From positions 1,922,001 through 1,986,000 of the forward strand of contig NZ_CP194857.1 of the NCBI RefSeq assembly GCF_051020515.1: a stretch of DNA of 64,000 nucleotides. The letters are read 5' to 3'. The notes beneath the pieces were generated by a model, which searched no databases, was not told the DNA's origin, and worked only from the letters and a program-made list of their open reading frames with translations. Source of the stretch: CALKWS01 sp051020515. Its GTDB lineage: Bacteria; Actinomycetota; Actinomycetes; Actinomycetales; Beutenbergiaceae. The position numbers and the translations under genes are program-made. This document shows, piece by piece, positions 1 to 7,817 of this stretch (the stretch's first letter is position 1; every line of letters begins with the position of its first letter).

Positions 1-209
1 GGCTCCAGCTCAGGCACGGACTCGTCGACGGCGATGCCCCAGGCATGCCGCACATAGAGCAGCATCAGGAAATGCTGCGGACGCTCGTCGACCTTGAGCG
101 TCGTCTCCGCCGGCCACTGCGTCACCGTCCGGCGGGCGTTGGCGTAGCCGCCGCCGTGCTCGCGCTGATACATGCGCGCCCGTTGCTTGATCTCGCGGTC
201 TCTGGTCAT
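1..209 (-). CDS. Partial hypothetical protein of the integrated element
   Basis: A minus-strand reading frame begins at an ATG ending at 209 and runs off the left edge with 69 codons visible. A GGAGGG ribosome-binding site lies 7 bases upstream. An in-frame ATG at 278, with a weaker AAGG box, is an alternative start. The visible protein is hydrophilic and begins MTRDREIKQRARMYQREHGG, followed by a YANARR motif. Short proteins with this kind of basic N-terminal helix occur on actinobacterial mobile elements, but I do not recognise a function. It lies downstream of, and co-oriented with, the CBASS-like genes. Confidence 0.5.
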   Translation of the reverse strand, partial: MTRDREIKQRARMYQREHGGGYANARRTVTQWPAETTLKVDERPQHFLMLLYVRHAWGIAVDESVPELE

Positions 210-589
210 GGCAATCCCTCCGTTCGCACCCGCGCTGCGAGGTAGAGAGGCGATCAGATCATCTTTCGTGCGATTCATCGAACCTTGCCTCGTGCACCCG
301 GTGCGCGGGCCAGGTGGGGGAGGACAGGCCAGCACGGCGGCCTGATCCGACCCTATGCCAACTGACGACGAGGTCAATGACGGTGCTGGGGCTAGCGGCG
401 CACGCCAGGAACCGACTGGCGGACCGGGCAGAACACCGCCATCACCCCTCACCAGTCGGTGCACCGATCGCTCAGTTCCGAGGTCTTCATGTGCCATCCT
501 TTCACCGCGTGACTCCTCGACAACCGGTGCACCGCCATTGCCGACGCCGGCAGGCTGGTGCCGGTCTGCAAAATGTCGAAGAACGCAAC
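210..589. other. Intergenic region without a recognised gene
   Basis: This 380-base stretch separates the edge gene from the S-4TM effector gene, both on the minus strand. Long frames exist on the plus strand but are shadows with no ribosome-binding site. I see no convincing RNA gene, terminator or repeat. Confidence 0.4.
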
Positions 590-1492
590 TCATCGGGTCT
601 TGCCGTGTCGTTGTGCTTCCTCGATCAGGTGCGTCGCGCTCTGCTGCATTGCGATTTCGCTGCGGTTCCGTCGCAGGCCGTCGAGCCAGTCGGGGACATG
701 AGCGTTGGTCTGCCGGATGACCAGGATCTGGTCCTGTACCGCGCGGCAGTCGGCGATGGTGATCGGGTCGTCGCGTCGGAGGGTCTGTTCCCAGAGGCCG
801 TGGACCTTCGTCTCGACGTTGGACTTGGAGTCGCTGCTTTCGCGGTTGCTGCGGATCATCTCGATGAGTTCGCGGGCAGGTCCGAGCAGCGGCATGGCGA
901 GTGCAACTAAAGCGTCGGCGGCGGTGAGATTCCCAACGAGGGCGACCGTCACCCCGACGAGGACGAGAGCGACGAGGAGGCCGGTGATGGTGGCGGCGTA
1001 GAGGCGATGGATCGACGCTCCCCAGCCCAAGTTGCTGCGTTGACAGATGAGGATGTCAAGAGGTCGAGCAACTGTGCTTGCGTCTGGATACCAGTCCTTG
1101 GTTCGACCGCCTCGGTATCGACTGGCGGCCTCGGCGATGAGCGTGGGAGACGGATGCTCGGCCGCCAACGCATTCCAGGGCATGTCGAACACGAAGGTGT
1201 CGAACTCCTCCTGTACGAAGGCCGCCTGTTTTCGGCACCTCTTCTCGCGCGCGCCGCCGAGTACGGACCAGAGGAAGGTGACCGTGCCGCCGACGGCTCC
1301 GACGACGACTCTGCCCTGCGGGACGGCAAGCGCCACGACAACAGTGACCAGGGCCAGCGCGGCGACGGTGAGGACGCGCGTGTCATGAACTCGCTTGGCG
1401 TCGGTGTAGAGCCGTGACTGTGCGGCGAGGAGGCGCTGCGCGTGCTCGGTGTTCTGCAGTGCGGAGATCGTGCGCTGGGTGCTGTCGTTCAT
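590..1492 (-). CDS. S-4TM family putative pore-forming effector (CBASS-like)
   Basis: This 300-residue protein has four predicted membrane segments in two hairpins (about residues 40-57 and 61-80, then 166-187 and 191-205). A soluble stretch between them contains a DWYPD motif, and the tail is charged. This is the layout of the SMODS-associated 4TM (S-4TM) family, whose members act as membrane-disrupting effectors in cyclic-nucleotide anti-phage systems. It starts 11 bases after the stop of the CD-NTase gene on the same strand, so the two look like one transcript. Infection-triggered synthesis of a cyclic nucleotide by the partner and opening of a pore by this protein is the expected mode. 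The family call is from layout and context. Confidence 0.8.
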   Translation of the reverse strand: MNDSTQRTISALQNTEHAQRLLAAQSRLYTDAKRVHDTRVLTVAALALVTVVVALAVPQGRVVVGAVGGTVTFLWSVLGGAREKRCRKQAAFVQEEFDTFVFDMPWNALAAEHPSPTLIAEAASRYRGGRTKDWYPDASTVARPLDILICQRSNLGWGASIHRLYAATITGLLVALVLVGVTVALVGNLTAADALVALAMPLLGPARELIEMIRSNRESSDSKSNVETKVHGLWEQTLRRDDPITIADCRAVQDQILVIRQTNAHVPDWLDGLRRNRSEIAMQQSATHLIEEAQRHGKTR

Positions 1493-1503
1493 CGCGCCGG
1501 ACC

Positions 1504-2373
1504 CTACGTGTCGCAGTACGGGAAGTCGCTGCCCCAGATGGCCTGCAACGCCTGGTTCATGTCGTAGCGGTCGTTGGCGAGCCAGGCAGAGTGCGCATTG
1601 TCGATGTCCTTCTTGAACTTCCGTAGGTGGGTCATCGCTGATGTGCGGGACGACTCGCTGGAGCAGGCGCTGATCCGCGAGACAAGCCGTGCCGGGTCGT
1701 TCATGGCGGGCAGTCCTTGGTTGACCAGGGTCGTGACGATGGACCGGATCGCGGTAAAGGGAAAGACACGGTCGTTATTCTTGCCGAACTCGGCGGCCCG
1801 CATCTCCAGGTAGAACGAGGAGACCGAGACGCCGTGGTTGTACTTCCATGCCTTCAGGAGGCGGGCAGTGACGCGGATGTCGCCAGTGTGCTTGCGGTCG
1901 AGGTCGGCGACGATCTTATTGTGCGCCTTTGGGGCCGCTTCCCGCCAGCCGCCACCCGGAGCCGGAATCAGGAGGACGCGATTCTCGTCGGTGCTGCCGC
2001 GCTCGTAGTAGGCAGGTGTGATCTCGTAGTAGGGGAGGAGACCGGGAAACTTGAGGGTGACGGTTGGGCGACTCACGGTCACCGTTGCTTCCCAGAGTTC
2101 ACGCTTCAGCAGGTCTCGGAGGTTGTTGAGGACGGTGCTGGAGGACCCCGGTCGGTCTTCATAGTGGATGCGGGCGATGTAATCGACGTCGCTGTATGGC
2201 ATCACGGCCGTGCCGTGTTGGAACGAACCGCTCTGGAAAAAGCCCATCAGCCGGTGATGTTCAGCGATCACTTCACGTACTCGCTCGCGGTAACGGCGGA
2301 CCTCGGCCCTGTGCGACTCGGTCGGAGCACGCGAGGCAAGGTAGCGGTCGAAGCCTTCCCAGAAGGCTGTCAC
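1504..2373 (-). CDS. SMODS/CD-NTase nucleotidyltransferase (CBASS-like signal synthase)
   Basis: This is an OAS/DncV-type nucleotidyltransferase of 289 residues from a GTG start. The core motif is plain: Gly49-Ser50 in GSFQHGT, then SDVD (61-64) with two catalytic acids, and a third acidic position in YYEITP (Glu117 rather than the commoner Asp). I chose the GTG at 2373 because further upstream the frame runs antisense into the divergent regulator and loses protein-like composition. CD-NTases make cyclic di- or trinucleotides that activate an effector; here the S-4TM gene follows directly. No CapV, nuclease effector, E1/E2/JAB or HORMA/TRIP13 gene is seen, so the layout is that of a minimal type I CBASS. 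Confidence 0.85.
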   Translation of the reverse strand: MTAFWEGFDRYLASRAPTESHRAEVRRYRERVREVIAEHHRLMGFFQSGSFQHGTAVMPYSDVDYIARIHYEDRPGSSSTVLNNLRDLLKRELWEATVTVSRPTVTLKFPGLLPYYEITPAYYERGSTDENRVLLIPAPGGGWREAAPKAHNKIVADLDRKHTGDIRVTARLLKAWKYNHGVSVSSFYLEMRAAEFGKNNDRVFPFTAIRSIVTTLVNQGLPAMNDPARLVSRISACSSESSRTSAMTHLRKFKKDIDNAHSAWLANDRYDMNQALQAIWGSDFPYCDT

Positions 2374-2522
2374 GAAATCACCGCACTTGTGTCGGACTCG
2401 GATGTTGCTGATCCACCCTATGGCCGGGTACCGACACCACGAGAGGGGTTCCCTCCTTCTCCACCCTGTGACCCTCGACAACCGTGCGCCAGCGCCGGCA
2501 CCGCCGTGTCGCACCCCAGCCC

Positions 2523-2528
2523 TACGCT
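2523..2528 (+). promoter_or_regulatory. -10 box of a leaderless promoter for the XRE-type gene
   Basis: TACGCT lies 7 bases before the ATG at 2536, placing the expected transcription start at or next to the start codon. There is no Shine-Dalgarno sequence. This is the usual actinobacterial leaderless arrangement. Confidence 0.45.
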
Positions 2529-2535
2529 GGATCCC

Positions 2536-3171
2536 ATGCCAGATCTTTCGCCGACCTCGATCGCCGTCGCCAGCGCCATCACCCATTACCGTGAGCTTCG
2601 TGAACTGAGTCGCGACGAGCTGTCCTCACTCCTGCGGCGCACCGGCCACGAGCTCGACGTCGACGGCGTGCGCGCTGTCGAGGACGGCATCAGCACGGCT
2701 ACGGTCGACGATCTGACAGCGATCGCGCACGCACTCGGCATTACTCCCGCTGATCTGCTGTCGCACGTGCCCGTCGACCAGCCGGTGCCGGAAGGTCCGA
2801 TCGCCACCGGGGTGCCCGACGACGTGCCCCTGGCCGAGTACAGGGCATGGCTGACCGGCAGCACCGCACTGGACTGCGACTCCAGGCTCCAGTGGCACCA
2901 GCAGCTCATCAGCGACCTGCGGATCCGCAGCACCCACGTCGAGGACCAATTGGGCGGTGCCCGTGAGGAACTCAGCGACCTCGGAGTGCTGGCGATCCGC
3001 GAGGCCGACATGCCCCCGGTCCAGCGGCTCAACGAGCGTGTCCGCACCGGCGAGCACGAACTCGTCGACGTGGACCTCGCGCTGGCGCTGGCCGAGCAGC
3101 GCCTGGCGGACCTGCAGAGTGCTGGTCGCTGTGTGACGTCCTACTCTGCAGACGGGGAGCCACGGCGTTAG
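2536..3171 (+). CDS. XRE-like helix-turn-helix regulator with C-terminal helical region
   Basis: This 211-residue protein has an N-terminal domain (about 5-75) resembling a Cro/CI-type helix-turn-helix. It includes LSRDELSSLLRRTG and the typical closing segment ALGITPADLL. The remainder is a charged, mostly helical region (about 105-200) that may form a coiled coil. It is transcribed divergently from the CD-NTase gene across a 160-base gap, so it may repress the defence operon; that role is inferred from position. The ATG at 2536 is preferred because a -10 box sits 7 bases upstream. A longer frame extending left has no start signal and overlaps the CD-NTase gene in antisense. Confidence 0.65.
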   Translation: MPDLSPTSIAVASAITHYRELRELSRDELSSLLRRTGHELDVDGVRAVEDGISTATVDDLTAIAHALGITPADLLSHVPVDQPVPEGPIATGVPDDVPLAEYRAWLTGSTALDCDSRLQWHQQLISDLRIRSTHVEDQLGGAREELSDLGVLAIREADMPPVQRLNERVRTGEHELVDVDLALALAEQRLADLQSAGRCVTSYSADGEPRR

Positions 3172-3180
3172 AACCCTCAC

Positions 3181-4068
3181 TCAGCAGGGTGCGTCGGGCT
3201 TCGGATCAGGCTCTGATGGGAACGCCTCTACCCAGATAGTCTTCCCTGGTGGCGGAGGTTTGAAGACAGCGTAGTCATCTCCCGGCGGCTTGCCTTCGTT
3301 GAGAGCGGTCGAGACGGCATGTTGGACATGCTCACTGTCCCAGCGACCCCCAGCAGCGGGTGCTGACCACATCCCGACCAGACGGCCGGAAGTGACCATG
3401 CCACTGGGGAGATCTCCGGTTTCGTAGGTCCAACTGGGCAGTCCCAGGCCGAGCTCATCATCGAAGCCTCGCACGAAGGCCACGCTCGTCCGTGCCAGCC
3501 GTATGACGTCGGCGTGGTAGGCCCAGCCGGCGATCAGGCGTTCCTTGCGCGTGGCCGTGTTCTGTCGTCCCTCGTCGGCATGGACCAGATCGCCGTAGAG
3601 CCAAGCCTCTGCTACTTGCTTGGAGGACCAACTGCGCGTGGGTTCCGACCCGTCGACCTTCGACATCGCGAGGAAGTAGGTGTGCGCCTGTTCTGATGCT
3701 GTGGCCCAGCCATCAGCCAGATCTATCACCGCGTCGCAGTACTCATCAGCCCTATCAGGATCGCTACTGCGTATGAGGCGGCGGAGGGCCTTGAGCCCGG
3801 TTCTGTAGTGGCAGCGATCCTCCAGGAAGATGGGACGAGCCCGTGCTGCCAACGCATCGAGTTCCAACTCGAGTGGGAGCATGTGCACGAACTGGGTGAC
3901 GCCCTCCTCGTCGGTGGTGATGCCCATCATCTTCGACCGGCGAAGCAGCTCCTTGTTCGAGGCCGCCGGAACCGCCAAGACGCGACCACATCGGTAAGCG
4001 AACTCAGCAACGCGCTCCTCGAGGCTTGGGCCAGATGGGCGCGATGGCGAGACTGTTTCGTCAGCCAT
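3181..4068 (-). CDS. Uncharacterised protein, second gene of a two-gene cassette
   Basis: I do not recognise this 295-residue protein. It is soluble and mostly helical, with a conspicuous AWLYGDLVHADEGRQ motif near residues 160-175 and a proline-rich tail. The chosen ATG at 4068 overlaps the stop of the upstream gene by 8 bases (ATGGCTGA), which implies translational coupling; an in-frame start 27 bases earlier would lengthen the overlap. No transmembrane segment, P-loop or nuclease motif was found. It is convergent with the XRE-like gene (9-base gap). Its place inside an integrated element beside a CBASS-like operon suggests accessory or defence cargo, but no function is claimed. Confidence 0.65.
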   Translation of the reverse strand: MADETVSPSRPSGPSLEERVAEFAYRCGRVLAVPAASNKELLRRSKMMGITTDEEGVTQFVHMLPLELELDALAARARPIFLEDRCHYRTGLKALRRLIRSSDPDRADEYCDAVIDLADGWATASEQAHTYFLAMSKVDGSEPTRSWSSKQVAEAWLYGDLVHADEGRQNTATRKERLIAGWAYHADVIRLARTSVAFVRGFDDELGLGLPSWTYETGDLPSGMVTSGRLVGMWSAPAAGGRWDSEHVQHAVSTALNEGKPPGDDYAVFKPPPPGKTIWVEAFPSEPDPKPDAPC

Positions 4069-5161
4069 CGACGACGACCCCACTGCGGCCCTCACCGAAC
4101 TTCAGAGGCACGAACACGCCATCGCTAAGGAGCATGCCTGGCGGACGGTGGATCGTGCCTTGAGGTGAGGTCGTGACCGGGAAGCGCAGGCCCACCACGT
4201 GCTTTCCCAGGATCCTCTGAGACGTAGGCCCGATCAGTATGCCCGGGTAGGGGGCCATCCCTTCCACTGTCTTCTCTCCGAAGTGACGGTAGGCAGCGGT
4301 GTGGAAGATCGCACCGTGGGTGATCGCCAGCATCCACGCTTCCGCTAACAGGACCGGTGAGTCGGCCCTGAGCAGTGTGCGTTCGTATCCGTGGGGCTCT
4401 TGGCCCTTCGGGCTGGGAGGGCGCGAGATGTACTCCAGGACGATCGTGTCGAACACGTCGAGGGAGGATGGCCCTGCCAGATGTGACAGGGGCATGCTCC
4501 CGTCCGCGTTCGGCGGTTTGGTGGCAATGGTGAGCCGCAGCTTGTCTTCCGGGCGCGCAGTGATGCCGTGCTTGATCTTGTTGTTTGCTGCGTTGAGGTC
4601 GATTTGGCCCGTCATCACTATCTCGCTGGCCCGCACGATCCAGTCCAGAGCAGTTGAAGTGCCCTCCTTCATGTCCTCGTCGAGGGTCGTTCCGGCAGGT
4701 ACCGGGATCAGCAGCCCTGCGGCGATGGGGAAGAACTCCTCCGACTCGACGTGCGGGCGCAACTGCTCGACCAGGTCATGCAGTCGAGTCGGGCTTCTGA
4801 TCAGGTTCATCCACAGGCTCTGCGGCGAGGCGCTGTTGCGTTGTCTCAGACGAGCGTCAATCAACCGAAGAAGCGCTTCCGCCACTTGGTGCCGGAACTG
4901 GATCGCGTCCACAGCAACCTGGATGGTGCGCTGACCGGCGGTTATGGGGCTGCGGGAGTGTGCAGCCTCACCGGCAAGCTGCTGGAAGCGTGCGCGCAGC
5001 GAACCCTCTTTTACGGTCCGTGCCTCTGCCACGTCTGCCTCGTCCAGCAGACCCTCCAACTTCGACCGGAAATAGGCCATCGGGTCACTCATCAGATACT
5101 CGTCATCGAGTTTCCGGCACTCATCAGCGTTCAACTCGGGGCCAGCCGGAGTCGGGTACAA
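4061..5161 (-). CDS. Uncharacterised protein, first gene of a two-gene cassette
   Basis: This 366-residue protein starts at a TTG (5161) preceded by GGGAGAGG at good spacing; the first ATG in frame is at 5092. It is helical in its first half and contains the motif LNAANNKIKHG near residue 190. NKIKHG motifs occur in several unannotated bacterial proteins, some with HEPN-like helical folds, but I see no clear HEPN catalytic R-X4-6-H. The C-terminal half is richer in short hydrophobic strands (VVGLRFPV, GVFVPLKFG). It is coupled by overlap to the next gene. Function unknown. Confidence 0.6.
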   Translation of the reverse strand: MYPTPAGPELNADECRKLDDEYLMSDPMAYFRSKLEGLLDEADVAEARTVKEGSLRARFQQLAGEAAHSRSPITAGQRTIQVAVDAIQFRHQVAEALLRLIDARLRQRNSASPQSLWMNLIRSPTRLHDLVEQLRPHVESEEFFPIAAGLLIPVPAGTTLDEDMKEGTSTALDWIVRASEIVMTGQIDLNAANNKIKHGITARPEDKLRLTIATKPPNADGSMPLSHLAGPSSLDVFDTIVLEYISRPPSPKGQEPHGYERTLLRADSPVLLAEAWMLAITHGAIFHTAAYRHFGEKTVEGMAPYPGILIGPTSQRILGKHVVGLRFPVTTSPQGTIHRPPGMLLSDGVFVPLKFGEGRSGVVVDG

Positions 5162-5344
5162 GGTTGATCCTCTCCCATGGTGGGCTGCTCATGGCGCGAG
5201 CACACTCGATATCTACACCACTCCACTGACAGCTGGCACCTGCGCCGAGCCGGCCACTTACTCTGGCCGGGTCGGCCGAGCGTTCGGGTCTGGTACCTGG
5301 ACGCCAGATCTGTGGACTCACCTCTCCCATCGCTCCGATCTACG

Positions 5345-5350
5345 TAGGAT
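5345..5350 (+). promoter_or_regulatory. -10 box of a leaderless promoter for the zinc-knuckle gene
   Basis: TAGGAT ends 6 bases before the ATG at 5357, which puts the transcription start on the start codon. No ribosome-binding site is present, so the mRNA is probably leaderless. Confidence 0.45.
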
Positions 5351-5356
5351 GCTGTC

Positions 5357-5533
5357 ATGGCATGCACGGTGTGCGGACTTGGTGGGCATAACAGCCGCAC
5401 CTGTCCGGGTGAGCATCCGATCTGCCCGAACTGCGGCAGGCCGACCGCGAACATGAACGACTACTCCGAGCGGCACGACAGCGGGTACTGCTCCCCGTTC
5501 ACTTCCCCACACTGCTGGGGAGAGCCGCTGTGA
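5357..5533 (+). CDS. Small zinc-knuckle protein (58 residues)
   Basis: The N-terminus is a textbook CCHC zinc knuckle: Cys3-X2-Cys6-X4-His11-X4-Cys16. A second pair, CPNC (about residues 22-25), and further Cys/His residues near the C-terminus (CSPFTSPHC) follow. It probably binds zinc and perhaps nucleic acid or a protein partner; beyond this I cannot assign a role. The cysteine spacing is strong evidence that it is a true gene despite its size. It is preceded by a leaderless -10 box, and its stop overlaps the GTG of the next small frame (GTGA). Confidence 0.65.
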   Translation: MACTVCGLGGHNSRTCPGEHPICPNCGRPTANMNDYSERHDSGYCSPFTSPHCWGEPL

Positions 5534-5703
5534 CGCTTGTGTGCCCGGCGTGCGAGGAGGTTGTCGACGACGAGGCTGACTGGGACGACTAGTTCCAGGT
5601 GTAGAACTCCTGCTTCGAGGGCAGCGGTAGCCCTATTTACTGCTGCGGCGTCATGTACGAAGGTGGCGAGAGCAACTGCAGGAGTTGCGGCGACCCACTC
5701 TGA
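5530..5703 (+). pseudogene. Cysteine-rich small ORF with two in-frame TAG codons
   Basis: Starting at a GTG overlapping the previous stop, the frame encodes a CPAC motif followed by an acidic stretch ending DWDD. It then meets TAG (5587-5589), reads FQV, meets a second TAG (5599-5601), and continues to a TGA at 5701-5703. The part after the TAGs is clearly protein-like: it has CC, a further Cys, and CRSCG, matching a zinc-ribbon continuation. Either two point mutations (for example Tyr/Trp/Gln codons to TAG) killed the gene, or only a 20-residue peptide is made, or TAG is read through. Two mutations are the simplest explanation. Confidence 0.45.
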
Positions 5704-6033
5704 TCGTCGCCTCCGGGACGGCCCAACTGACAAGCCTTCTCTCCGACACGCCCTACGCACCCTTTGGCGCTGTCACGCACCGTCCATACACTCGGTCGCG
5801 AACGAGGGCACGCTCTCGTTTCCCGCGCAGCAACCGTTAGTAACGGCAGGCGTCGGGTGACAGCACCCAAGAACTAGGCCAGGTAGGTAGCGCTCCTGGC
5901 CCGTGCGCCGCGGCTTGGCAAACCAGCGCACGAACATCCGTGCAGCCGTCGGTGTAGCGCCCGGCGGAGGCCGACGGTGAAGCCCGCCCGTCGGTTGCAG
6001 AGGGCCCGACCACTGCATGCACGGAGCAACACC
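5704..6033. other. Intergenic region upstream of the excisionase-like gene
   Basis: No credible gene is seen in these 330 bases. The stretch contains a perfect 13-bp palindrome, CCGTTAGTAACGG (5834-5846), which could be a regulator or Xis-type binding site controlling the integration genes. Long minus-strand frames here lack start signals. Confidence 0.35.
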
Positions 6034-6255
6034 ATGAAAGACGCTACTTCCTCCGCTGTCGGCGCGCTGCCGCCGCCACAGGCCGCCGAGTACCTCGGTG
6101 TCGCCAACGCCACCTTGAAGACCTGGCGCTGCCGGGGCTTCGGACCGGTCTACGCGAAGATCGGACGGTCCGTCGTCTACCGGGTCTCGGATCTGGACGA
6201 CTATCTCGAGGACCACCTGGTCAACAAGCCCCGGACCACCCGGAGCGCAGCATGA
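6034..6255 (+). CDS. Excisionase-like / MerR-type helix-turn-helix DNA-binding protein
   Basis: This 73-residue protein consists of one winged helix-turn-helix of the excisionase/helix_turn_helix_17 type. It shows PPQAAEYLGV, then TLKTWRCRGFGP, then IGRSVVYRVSDLDDYL, the standard sequence of such actinophage and ICE proteins. The start is the ATG at 6034. Its stop overlaps the ATG of the integrase gene (ATGA at 6252-6255), so the pair is one operon that presumably sets the direction of site-specific recombination at the nearby tRNA-derived att site. Confidence 0.8.
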   Translation: MKDATSSAVGALPPPQAAEYLGVANATLKTWRCRGFGPVYAKIGRSVVYRVSDLDDYLEDHLVNKPRTTRSAA

Positions 6256-7557
6256 GCCGGGCGACCAACGCGCGGCTGGAGCCGGGCCAGCACTCCATCG
6301 ATCGCGTCCAGCCGCGCAAGAAGGGAAGTACCTGGTACATCACCTGGACGATCGCACTGCCCGACGGCCGCCGACTGCAGCGCACCCACCAGGGCGCGTC
6401 GAAGGGTGAGGCTCGTCGCCGTGCCCGTGCCGCGGCTGATGAGCTGCTGACCTCCGGCTACGGGTCCCCTGGAAGAGCACCGACGAGCTGGCCGCCTACA
6501 TCGACAAGGTCAGCAAACCCGCCATCGACGAGGCCGAGCTGCGACCGGCCTCCCGGGACCGCTACCACCTGGCCCTGAGGCTGCTGCTGGGCCAGTGCCG
6601 CCGCGAGGATCACAAGCATCGTGACAGCCTCAAAGGCCACACCATCGCCTCCGGCACCCGCGTGCGAGCACTGGAGGACTGCCTGCGGGAGATCGCCAGG
6701 CTCCACGGTGCCGAGTCGGCTCACCAGGCCCGCAGCGTCCTGTCGAAGTACGTCCTCGATCAACTGGTCCGCGACGAGTTGATCCCCGGCTCGCCGATCG
6801 CCGGACGGCGGCTGGGGCTGCGATCCCAGAGTGACTGGCAGCAGTCCGCCGAGGCGCTGACCCACAGCCAGTGGAGCGCTGTGCTGGAGCACCTGCTGGC
6901 ACTCGATCCGGCCGAGGGGATCACCGCCCCGCGTCGTGGCCGCTGGACCTTCGAGGACAGGGTCGCAGTCCGCCGCGCAACACCATCGACCTGGCGCTGC
7001 TGCAGGTGGTCACGGGCCTGCGCGTCAACGAGGCGACCTCGCTGCGCTGGTACGACCTGCAGATCATCGACGACCAGCTCTACGTCACCGTCCGCCCGCA
7101 GGTCTCCAAGACCCACCGCGGCCGTCGGGTGCCGCTGCTCGACGCCCGTGTGGCCGACCGGATCCTGCAGCGCCGGCACGATGACTCGGCCGACGAGGAC
7201 TTCGTCATCGGCTCCCCGGCCGTGCCGACGAAGCAGTGGGACTCAGCACAGAGAGTCAAGGCCACAGCGACGCTCTACATCGAGCTGGCCGAGGCTCTCG
7301 GCATCGAGTTGCTGCAGACGGCTCGTTCGCACGTCTGGCGCGCTACGCTGAACTCAATGCTGCTGGGCCAGGTGCCGGAGGTTCAGCGCGCCGGGTTCTT
7401 CGGCCACACCGAGGAAGTCAACCGCGGTCACTACACCGACGTCAGCGACACCTCGGCGATGGTGGAAGCCGTCCAGAGCCTCAATGCCGACCTGAGTTCA
7501 AACCTTGGTTCAAAGTCGGCAACTTCGGGCAACCTCGAGAGCCCTGCAGAGCCCTGA
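6252..7557 (+). CDS. Tyrosine site-specific integrase (frame broken twice)
   Basis: Reading across two single-base deletions (near 6462-6464 and 6960-6962, both in GGG runs) gives one integrase of about 435 residues. It has an N-terminal arm-binding region with the Arm-DNA-bind style GSTWYITWTIALPDGRR, a core-binding domain, and a C-terminal catalytic domain. The catalytic Arg is in TGLRVNEATSLRW, His-x-x-Arg is in ARSHVWRATL, a further His is in GFFGHT, and the nucleophile Tyr is in GHYTDVS. It lies 75 bases before a 3' tRNA remnant, as integrases usually do. The breaks look like the sequence errors seen elsewhere in the window, but true decay of an immobilised element cannot be excluded. 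Confidence 0.85.
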
Positions 7558-7630
7558 CAGCCGCGACGGTGCGCCCGTGACCTGCGAAAACACCCTTCTG
7601 ACCTGCATCTTCGCTATTGACCGCTCTGGA

Positions 7631-7667
7631 ATGAATAGGTCGTGGGTTCGATTCCCACAGGCGGCTC
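7631..7667 (+). other. Attachment site: 3' remnant of a tRNA gene (probably tRNA-Thr)
   Basis: A T-arm (GTGGG stem, TTCGATT loop, CCCAC stem, 7642-7658) and the 3' acceptor strand AGGCGGC are present without any matching 5' half, so this is not a whole tRNA gene. The acceptor would pair with a GCCGCCT 5' end, as in actinobacterial tRNA-Thr. A lone 3' half next to an integrase is the signature of a recombined att site. The intact tRNA should lie at the other end of the element, left of this window. Confidence 0.65.
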
Positions 7668-7817
7668 CCACATTCACCCCGGCCCGCGCAAGCGTGATCG
7701 GTCATCGCGAACATCGCGAGCCGGCGCGCCAGAGGTCCTGAACCCGCACCTTTCGCTGCGGTACTGAGGGCCCGTGGAGGGCGACCCCTTGGGGCCGATA
7801 CCGGGATATCGTGAAGT

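Noticed and set aside
1717..2535. Upstream extension of the XRE-like protein
   Set aside because: It overlaps the CD-NTase gene in antisense and lacks a start signal; the ATG at 2536 has a properly placed -10 box.
7560..7670. Complete tRNA gene next to the integrase
   Set aside because: Only the T-arm and 3' acceptor strand are present; no matching GCCGCCT 5' half, D-arm or anticodon arm is found upstream.
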